Positions 6,682 through 11,316 of a stretch of 11,316 nt of DNA are shown one piece after another; position 1 is the stretch's first letter; the number at the start of each line of letters is the position of its first letter. The position numbers and the translations under genes were made by a program. The notes under the pieces were generated by a model, which searched no databases, was not told where the DNA came from, and was given only the letters and a program-made list of their open reading frames with translations. This stretch comes from JAICIG01 sp035532215 (GTDB lineage: Bacteria > Planctomycetota > Planctomycetia > Pirellulales > JAICIG01). The DNA lies in the NCBI GenBank assembly GCA_035532215.1, contig DATKRK010000059.1, forward strand, positions 1 through 11,316. The letters are read 5' to 3'.

Positions 6682-7781
6682 AATCTGCCCCCCTCCAAAC
6701 GGCGCACTTGCTCGGGGCTGACAATCGAACTAACGGCCTCGGAATGCGTCGTGTAGATGAACTGGCACCCTGGCCCCAGGACGGGAAGTAGATTGACAAG
6801 CGACTGGGCCAGCGGCGGGTGCAGGTTCAGGTCGATTTCGTCAATAAGAACGACCGAATTCTTGATTTGTTGCCGCACGAATTCGTAGAGGATGGGAAAC
6901 ACAGCCTGTTCTCCGGACGACATTTCCTCGATGTCGTAGGTCCGCTGACCGTCTGAAATGGTGAAGTAGTAATCCTCGGGCGAGGGAACTCCGGCGCGAA
7001 ACATCGGTTCCGGATCACTGAACGAACGCCCCGGAAAAATGCGCTTGTAAAGGTTCTCCAATTCAAGGAGAAAATCGGGGCCAGGTCGTGGCCCACGAGT
7101 TATTCGCGCAAGCTTCCAACCATTTAAATGCGTGCGCAACTGCTTGACCCCGACCCCAAAAGCGATCCGATTGGTAGGTTCCTCGGCAAGTTCGTCGTTA
7201 TGGGCAATTTCTCGCGCCCCGGGAGGGGTTGCCAGATTACGGAACTGGTCGAACCAGAACACCCCAGGTAATCGGGGAAACAGTTCGCGCGCGCTCGGAT
7301 CGGTTCGAAGCAAGTCCGCCGCGTAGGTTCTCCCGCGGAATAAATACTGCTCTTGAGGGGCTCCCGTCCAGTATCGATCCCCGTCGAGGCCAACTTTGAC
7401 GACGTTGGAATGTGGCGGTTCAATAAACTCGGGAAGCCCGTCTTGGCCGCGCCGGCTGTCGTACCAGCGCCGAGCCGCTTCTTGAGTCGCCAGAATCTCG
7501 TCGTCCGTGAAATGGACCTCTAGCTCGATTCTTGGCCGGCCCCAGCGTTGGAACCGCCCGGGAACCCAGCCCAGCCAATCGAAATCTTCCACACTGCGAG
7601 TCTTGTGTGAGATCCTAGAAAGGCAAAGAGCAATCGCTTGAAGGACCGTCGTTTTTCCGACGCCATTATCACCAAGAATCAGGAATTGGCTGGCGACTTC
7701 CTCGGTCGCCGCATTTCGCAGATCGATCGATAGGTCGCGGAAGCGTTTGAACTCGTGAAGAATTACCGACGCGATTTTCAT
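6672..7781 (-). CDS. AAA/ABC-type ATPase of a putative two-gene defence system
   Basis: The 369-residue product is an AAA_21/OLD-like ATPase with all key motifs. N-terminal HEFKRFRDLSIDL is typical of RecF/SMC-related ATPases. Walker A is GDNGVGKTT (residues 37-45, K43), the ABC signature MSSGEQAV (287-294), Walker B VVLIDEIDLNLHPP (about 310-323, D314 and E315), and a switch histidine lies in YTTHS (H346). There is no long coiled-coil arm and no fused nuclease; the nuclease-like part is the separate TOPRIM gene that overlaps the 3' end by 10 bases. Such ATPases gate or sense in PARIS, Septu, Gabija and OLD-like anti-phage systems. The region between Walker A and the signature (about residues 60-285) has no recognisable domain and may be the sensor. 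The ATG at 7781 lies 82 bases after the stop of the preceding gene. GC content is visibly low: 26 of 60 bases in 6841-6900 and 29 of 60 in 7621-7680. Confidence 0.85.
   Translation of the reverse strand: MKIASVILHEFKRFRDLSIDLRNAATEEVASQFLILGDNGVGKTTVLQAIALCLSRISHKTRSVEDFDWLGWVPGRFQRWGRPRIELEVHFTDDEILATQEAARRWYDSRRGQDGLPEFIEPPHSNVVKVGLDGDRYWTGAPQEQYLFRGRTYAADLLRTDPSARELFPRLPGVFWFDQFRNLATPPGAREIAHNDELAEEPTNRIAFGVGVKQLRTHLNGWKLARITRGPRPGPDFLLELENLYKRIFPGRSFSDPEPMFRAGVPSPEDYYFTISDGQRTYDIEEMSSGEQAVFPILYEFVRQQIKNSVVLIDEIDLNLHPPLAQSLVNLLPVLGPGCQFIYTTHSEAVSSIVSPEQVRRLEGGRLCL
6692..6696 (-). promoter_or_regulatory. Ribosome binding site inside the ATPase gene
   Basis: The plus-strand CCTCC at 6692-6696 reads GGAGG on the coding strand and is followed by a run of G's and CAGATT before the GTG start of the TOPRIM gene at 6681. 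Its location within the last codons of the ATPase gene supports coupled translation of the two proteins. Confidence 0.55.
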
Positions 7782-7863
7782 TTTACGATGCCTTTGATCT
7801 GTGCTCGGGCGCGAAACGATCCGGCGCCGACTTTTCCCGTTATGGCGGCCATCCCCCGATCCG

Positions 7864-9561
7864 TCACGGGTTGATCGCGTTGGGACCGTAGAGCGGCAAA
7901 TGGCGATAGTAGACTTCGAGGATCATAATCGCCAACGCCGTATTGTAGAGCCGGCCCCCTTCGGAAGAATTGCTGCCGTTGAAGTGCCAACTGCCCGAAG
8001 CGTGTCCTTCGTGCGATTGCGTGCGGACGAGATAATCGCGCATGCGGTAATTCCACTCTTGCCACTCGATGCCGCCCCACTGGTGTAGCACCTGCGTGGC
8101 GTAGTAATTGAAGTACATATTGTCGGGCGACGGCCTTTTTCGGCTGAGGAACTGGACGCCTTCCGCAATCCCTGGATGATCCAAAGACCAGCCGGTATAT
8201 AGCCGGCAGAGCAGGCCGACAGCGGTCGTAGTGTCCGCGTTTTCTTTGGTCCGCGGCACGTAAGCGTATTGGGCGCCGTGATCGAATTGCACGCTGTCGA
8301 GAAATTGGGTGGCGCGATGAATGGCGTCTTGCGGCACGCGCAGATAAGCCATCTGCCCGCTCTTGAGCGCCATGATCTGCCAGCCGCTGACCGTGGTGTC
8401 GCCCGGCATGCCGGGCACGTAACGCCAGCCGCCGCCGTGCTTGTTTTGGGCGTTGACGATGAAGTCGATCGCCTGCTGGGCGTAGGGCTCCATCGCCTGC
8501 TCGCGCGTCATGGCGTAATCTTCGCAGACGGCGATCGCCGCCAGGCCGTGCGAGTACATGCCCTTGCCGCCCGGGTCCATGAAGCTGCCGCCGTGCTTGG
8601 TGACCTGCATCTGGCTGCACAGATAGTACAGACCCTTTTTCACCGTGTCTTGATACTCGCCTTCGCGTTGGGTTTGCCCATTGCCCAGAAAGGCCAACAG
8701 CGCCATCGCCGTGGCGGGAATCGGCGATCCGTAGCTGCCGGAATGATCGCACTTGCCTTGGCAAGGGCCGTGTTCGAGATCGAAATGCCAACTGCCGTCG
8801 GACATTTGGTGCGCCTGCAGCCAGCGCAACCCTCGCGCCACGGCGTCTTCGCTTAGCGGAGTCCCGCCCCCTTCAACGACCAGCCGAGCCCGCTCCGCCT
8901 TGCCGCGGCCGCCGAGCGAGCCCACGACGTCGGCGTCGAAAGCTGCAAACATGTCGCCGCCGCCGCCGGCCAGCAAATCTCCAAGATCGACGACGACCGC
9001 AGCCTCGGAGCCCGGCGTACTTCGCTCGGGACTGGCGCCTTGAGCCTTGATGGCCGCCGCCAACTCGGCCGCCGAATCGGCCAGGCTGTTGTCGGAGAGC
9101 GATTCCGATTGCAGCCGAACTTCGGCCTGCTGGTTGTCGAGAGACGTCGCCGGTTCGGGCTCGCCGGCATTGAGCGCCAGGAAGGACGGCAAGCCAGGCT
9201 TCTCGTCGCGCGATGCGGCATACAGGCCCAACAGGATAATCAGCGCGGCGTGAATCGCCAGGCTGGACAGACAACTCGATGCTTGCTTCCAGCGCCGCGA
9301 GATTCGCTCGGGCCAGCTCAGTTCGCCTTCGTCGTCATCGACATGCACGTCGACCGAAGGCCGCGCCCCCTTGAGCACGGGCCGCCGCATGGGCGGCGCT
9401 GCGCCGGCAAGATCGGTGCGCGCCGGCGGAGGCAGCGCCGTCAGCTTGGCCCGGATCTCTAAGACTGCTCGCTCCAGGCCGCCTTGCGATCCAGAACAGC
9501 TCGTTCCGGAACTGGGCGTCTCGCTCGTCTTGCCGCCGGCGGCCTTCGGTTCAGACGCCAT
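7864..9561 (-). CDS. Membrane-anchored prenyltransferase/squalene-oxidase-repeat protein
   Basis: The 565-residue protein starts at the ATG at 9561, where a Shine-Dalgarno AGGA lies 9 bases upstream. A cytoplasmic, low-complexity N-terminus with acidic VDDDEGE (about 74-80) precedes one transmembrane helix (about residues 98-116, LSSLAIHAALIILLGLYAA). After a Ser/Ala-rich spacer and a Gly-rich loop (LLAGGGGDMF), the domain of alpha/alpha-toroid repeats begins near residue 234 with GGTPLSEDAVARGLRWLQAH and SDGSWHF. It continues with PIPATAMALLAFLGNGQT, GLAAIAVCEDYAMT, GGGWRYVPG and AVGLLCRLYTGW. A Cys-containing GPCQGKCDHSG segment (C267, C271) is part of this family. The repeats resemble squalene cyclase and prenyltransferase barrels, but no DXDD cyclase motif was seen, so catalysis is doubtful. 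Proteins of this kind are very common in planctomycetes and have no known function. It lies 82 bases upstream of the ATPase gene on the same strand. Confidence 0.85.
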   Translation of the reverse strand: MASEPKAAGGKTSETPSSGTSCSGSQGGLERAVLEIRAKLTALPPPARTDLAGAAPPMRRPVLKGARPSVDVHVDDDEGELSWPERISRRWKQASSCLSSLAIHAALIILLGLYAASRDEKPGLPSFLALNAGEPEPATSLDNQQAEVRLQSESLSDNSLADSAAELAAAIKAQGASPERSTPGSEAAVVVDLGDLLAGGGGDMFAAFDADVVGSLGGRGKAERARLVVEGGGTPLSEDAVARGLRWLQAHQMSDGSWHFDLEHGPCQGKCDHSGSYGSPIPATAMALLAFLGNGQTQREGEYQDTVKKGLYYLCSQMQVTKHGGSFMDPGGKGMYSHGLAAIAVCEDYAMTREQAMEPYAQQAIDFIVNAQNKHGGGWRYVPGMPGDTTVSGWQIMALKSGQMAYLRVPQDAIHRATQFLDSVQFDHGAQYAYVPRTKENADTTTAVGLLCRLYTGWSLDHPGIAEGVQFLSRKRPSPDNMYFNYYATQVLHQWGGIEWQEWNYRMRDYLVRTQSHEGHASGSWHFNGSNSSEGGRLYNTALAIMILEVYYRHLPLYGPNAINP

Positions 9562-9794
9562 CAGAGAGGATCCTGGCCCGCACGCTCTTGACTTTCGCCG
9601 AGTCAATCGGCCCGACACAAACGCTCGACCTCGCAAACCGCGTTCGTCTCGGGAACAGCCTATTAGTATAGGCTCCGCGAAACTCAGGGCGAGCGAGATT
9701 CGCGAGGCAAGCGCCTCAGTCGCAAATATAACAAACTTAGGCGGTTAGGATATTCCGGCGAACTGCTTTTAACGGGGCGAATCGGCGGTCCTGG
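9562..9794. other. Intergenic region between slyX and the squalene-repeat gene
   Basis: This 233-base stretch contains two small hairpins. The first is AGCCTAT/ATAGGCT at 9657-9674, the second GAGGC/GCCTC at 9704-9717. On the minus strand the first includes TATACT, which resembles a -10 element for the squalene-repeat gene, but no matching -35 was found. A longer N-terminus from 9636 is formally possible, but it would be Arg-rich and lack a ribosome binding site. Confidence 0.45.
9657..9674 (-). promoter_or_regulatory. 7-bp inverted repeat overlapping a possible -10 element
   Basis: AGCCTAT at 9657-9663 and ATAGGCT at 9668-9674 are exact complements around TAGT. Read on the minus strand the right arm and loop give TATACT, close to the -10 consensus, about 100 bases ahead of the start codon at 9561. 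An operator on top of a promoter would fit, but a -35 box is lacking, so this remains a guess. Confidence 0.25.
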
Positions 9795-10043
9795 TCAGTA
9801 GTGCGGCGGACGCTCCGCCTCGGGGTCGAAAGGTCTGGCTGGTTCGGCGATTCGTTCGGCGACCGCCGAGGCCAACTGCGCGAGCTTGGCCTGCATCGCG
9901 TCGAGGCGCTGGCCCTGTTCGATCAACACCTGGTTCAAATCGAGCACGGTTTGCTGCAAGTGCGTGAAGAGTTCTTCCAGCTTCGTCACGCGCTCGGCGA
10001 TGGTTTCGGCTCGAACTCGATCGTCGGGTTCCATGAATCGCAT
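9795..10043 (-). CDS. slyX: SlyX family protein
   Basis: The 82-residue product matches SlyX in length and layout. An amphipathic coiled coil (about residues 10-65) contains ERVTKLEELFTHLQQTVLDL and NQVLIEQGQRLDAMQAKL, and the protein ends in the diagnostic PPHY. SlyX is a small cytoplasmic coiled-coil protein of unknown function found widely in Proteobacteria and also in other phyla; the name comes from its location beside slyD in Escherichia coli. The start at 10043 is the first ATG; a second in-frame ATG at 10034 is equally possible, and neither has a clear Shine-Dalgarno. It begins 32 bases after the stop of the diguanylate cyclase gene on the same strand, so the two are probably cotranscribed. 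Confidence 0.85.
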   Translation of the reverse strand: MRFMEPDDRVRAETIAERVTKLEELFTHLQQTVLDLNQVLIEQGQRLDAMQAKLAQLASAVAERIAEPARPFDPEAERPPHY

Positions 10044-10075
10044 CGCCCGGTGGACCGCCTCATTCAGCGAAGCGG

Positions 10076-11041
10076 CTAAGCTGGCGCGCCGAAAGCGGCG
10101 GGCGGCTCCGCCGTCGCGTCGACGGCCGGCGCCTCGGAGGACGATTGAACGCCACTGGCCCCGCGGCCGCTGGCCCGCCTCTTGGCTTTGTACATTGCTC
10201 GATCAGCTTCGTCCAGCATGGCTTCCGAGTTGACATAACCTTGGCTGCTGATGGCGACTCCGATGCTGGCCGAAATGCAAAATTGGCGCCCGGCGACCTC
10301 GATGGGCATCGCCAGTTGCGCTCGAATGCGCTCGGCCGCCAGGAAGGCGTCGTCCGGATCGTCGAGATCGTCGAGGAGCACCGTGAACTCGTCGCCCCCG
10401 CGCCGCGATGCCATGTCGCCCGGGCGGACGCCGGCTTGCAAACGCCGGGCGATTTCGGCCAACACGACGTCGCCCGCCAGATGGCCGTAGCCGTCGTTGA
10501 TCTGCTTGAAGTTGTCGAGATCGATGAACAACAAGGCGAAATGGTAACCGGCGCAGCGGGCCGAGCGTTCCAGAGCGCGATTCAATCGCCGCGCGAACCA
10601 GCGGCGTCCGGCCAGTTGCGTCAACGGGTCGAGCAGCGCGTCGTAGCGCGCCAGGGCATCGAGTTGCGCGCGATCGGAAATATCGGACTGCACTCCGACC
10701 AGACTTTGGGCGCGGCCCTGCGCATCGCGCACCGCCACGGCTCGCACGGCCATCCAGCGATAGTCGCCGTCGCCGTGCAGCAAGCGATGTTCGTGCTCGA
10801 AATGATAAGCGGTCGAAGCGAAGAATGCTTCCAGGTCGCCGAGCAGCCTGGTGCGATCGTGCGGATGCATCAGAGCCAGCCACTCGTCGCGATGCACAAG
10901 CGGCGCGACATTGGCGCGGCCGACCATTTCGTGCCAGCGAGCCGAGGCGAAGAATACATGCGACGCAAGATCCCAATCCCAAACGCCTTCTCGAGTGCAA
11001 AGTGCAGCCAAAGCCAAGCGATCCAGAACGACAGGATTCAT
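10076..11041 (-). CDS. PAS-GGDEF diguanylate cyclase
   Basis: The 321-residue protein is cytoplasmic, with no membrane helix. An N-terminal PAS domain (about residues 14-125) is of the PAS_3 type, with GVWDWDLASHVFFASARWHEMVG and a C-terminal strand YRWMAVRAVAVRDAQGR, ending in VGVQSDISDR. A GGDEF domain follows: DPLTQLAGRRWF (138-149), metal-binding DLDNFKQINDGYGHLAGD (174-191), and the active-site GGDEF at 215-219. The product-inhibition site RxxD (RPGD, 206-209) is exactly five residues before GGDEF. It should therefore convert two GTP to cyclic di-GMP and be feedback-inhibited; the PAS domain senses an unknown signal. The C-terminal 25 residues are Ala/Pro-rich and disordered. The ATG at 11041 follows AGGG by eight bases. 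It is the first gene of the minus-strand series and diverges from the gene at 11267. Confidence 0.92.
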   Translation of the reverse strand: MNPVVLDRLALAALCTREGVWDWDLASHVFFASARWHEMVGRANVAPLVHRDEWLALMHPHDRTRLLGDLEAFFASTAYHFEHEHRLLHGDGDYRWMAVRAVAVRDAQGRAQSLVGVQSDISDRAQLDALARYDALLDPLTQLAGRRWFARRLNRALERSARCAGYHFALLFIDLDNFKQINDGYGHLAGDVVLAEIARRLQAGVRPGDMASRRGGDEFTVLLDDLDDPDDAFLAAERIRAQLAMPIEVAGRQFCISASIGVAISSQGYVNSEAMLDEADRAMYKAKRRASGRGASGVQSSSEAPAVDATAEPPAAFGAPA

Positions 11042-11148
11042 GGTTTGCCCTGAAGAGAAGCCGCCGTTCTCGGTCGAGACGCGCCGCCCTGCTTGGCCCT
11101 CGCAAGATGGGCTGTTTTTCGATCGCGTATTTTGCGTCGACGCGCGGG

Positions 11149-11178
11149 TTTAACCACCCAATGGTGGGATTTAACCCC
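11149..11178. repeat. TTTAACC direct repeats around a CCACC/GGTGG hairpin
   Basis: TTTAACC occurs at 11149-11155 and 11170-11176, a period of 21 bases, so both copies face the same side of the helix. Overlapping the first copy and extending between them is CCACC (11154-11158), loop CAAT, GGTGG (11163-11167). The layout looks like an operator between divergent genes, but no matching regulator is visible. Confidence 0.35.
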
Positions 11179-11200
11179 AATACCGTTGAAATAGGCGCAA

Positions 11201-11265
11201 GTCACAGTCCTTGAGTACCTTGGGGTTTGGAAAAGAACCCACCAAGGCAGCAAGGAGGCTGTGAC
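11201..11265 (+). promoter_or_regulatory. Nested stem-loop that can sequester the ribosome binding site
   Basis: GTCACAG (11201-11207) pairs with CTGTGAC (11259-11265), and TCCTTG (11208-11213) pairs with CAAGGA (11251-11256), leaving GG bulged. Inside lies a second stem, CCTTGG (11218-11223) with CCAAGG (11242-11247), extendable by GGTT/AACC. The AAGGAGG ribosome binding site at 11252-11258 is within the outer stem, one base before the GTG start. An mRNA leader with this fold would hide its own ribosome binding site. It matches no riboswitch class that I recognise. Confidence 0.5.
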
Positions 11266-11266
11266 C

Positions 11267-11316
11267 GTGAGCGCACAAGGAATGTGTTTGTTGCCGGCCG
11301 ATGAGGCGGGCCGGAT
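11267..11316 (+). CDS. 5' end of an unidentified gene leaving the window
   Basis: A GTG at 11267 opens a frame that reads VSAQGMCLLPADEAGR and runs off the right edge. AAGGAGG at 11252-11258, eight bases before, is a near-ideal ribosome binding site and decides this start over the in-frame GTG at 11261, which is too close. Only 16 residues are visible, so no family or function can be given. Its leader can fold over the ribosome binding site (see the preceding structure). It diverges from the diguanylate cyclase gene. Confidence 0.5.
   Translation, partial: MSAQGMCLLPADEAGR

Larger units (their letters stand above)
11042..11266. promoter_or_regulatory. Divergent intergenic region with repeats and a structured leader
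   Basis: This 225-base region must drive both the diguanylate cyclase (minus) and the right-edge gene (plus). It holds a pair of TTTAACC direct repeats (11149-11155 and 11170-11176, 21-base period) flanking a small hairpin, and next to the plus-strand gene a nested stem-loop described separately. No clear sigma-70 promoter was found in either direction. GC content drops compared with the flanking coding DNA. Confidence 0.5.

Noticed and set aside
7778..8791. 337-codon minus-strand frame whose TGA overlaps the ATPase start codon as ATGA
   Set aside because: It is an out-of-frame shadow of the squalene-repeat gene, so the apparent translational coupling is a coincidence.
9562..9636. 25-residue longer N-terminus of the squalene-repeat protein
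   Set aside because: It is Arg-rich and has no ribosome binding site; the ATG at 9561 has AGGA at a good distance.
11201..11265. Known riboswitch or insertion-sequence end
   Set aside because: It matches no aptamer core that I recognise, and no transposase motif is visible in the 16 residues after it. It is reported only as a structure.

Overview
The window comes from a GC-rich bacterium that is most likely a member of the Planctomycetota (Pirellulales-like). This assignment is an inference. It rests on a membrane-anchored prenyltransferase/squalene-oxidase-repeat protein of the type abundant in planctomycetes, a HisA-like TIM barrel of the kind found alongside tetrahydromethanopterin C1 genes in planctomycetes and methylotrophs, many genes with weak Shine-Dalgarno signals, and a GC-rich intergenic palindrome built around a TTCCAGGCC core. 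No rRNA, tRNA, CRISPR array or transposase was seen.

Layout. At the left edge is the first 14 codons of a minus-strand gene (1-43), then a gene-free stretch of about 320 bases. The plus strand next carries an exported protein of unknown function (366-2354). Two hairpins follow, one of them a perfect 49-base palindrome. Then comes a three-gene acyl-CoA/isoprenoid-type catabolic block: an AtuA-like DUF1446 protein (2490-3863), its separate small C-terminal partner (3875-4237) and an enoyl-CoA hydratase family protein (4289-5068). This block converges, with a 3-base gap, on a long minus-strand series. In transcription order that series is a PAS-GGDEF diguanylate cyclase (11041-10076), SlyX (10043-9795), the squalene-oxidase-repeat membrane protein (9561-7864), an AAA/ABC-type ATPase (7781-6672), a TOPRIM-like protein (6681-5857, overlapping the ATPase gene by 10 bases) and the HisA-like protein (5818-5072). 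At the right edge a divergent plus-strand gene starts at 11267, behind a leader that can fold onto its own ribosome binding site.

How the parts work together. AtuA, AtuA-C and the hydratase form a plausible operon for breakdown of branched or isoprenoid acyl-CoAs. The ATPase-TOPRIM pair is the most interesting element. The overlapping genes, intact ATPase motifs, the TOPRIM E...DxD signature, an EIENYLL motif and a visibly lower GC content than the neighbours point to a laterally acquired two-gene defence system of the PARIS/OLD-like kind, inserted between two typical chromosomal genes. The diguanylate cyclase keeps its active site (GGDEF) and its product-inhibition site (RxxD), and is probably cotranscribed with slyX.
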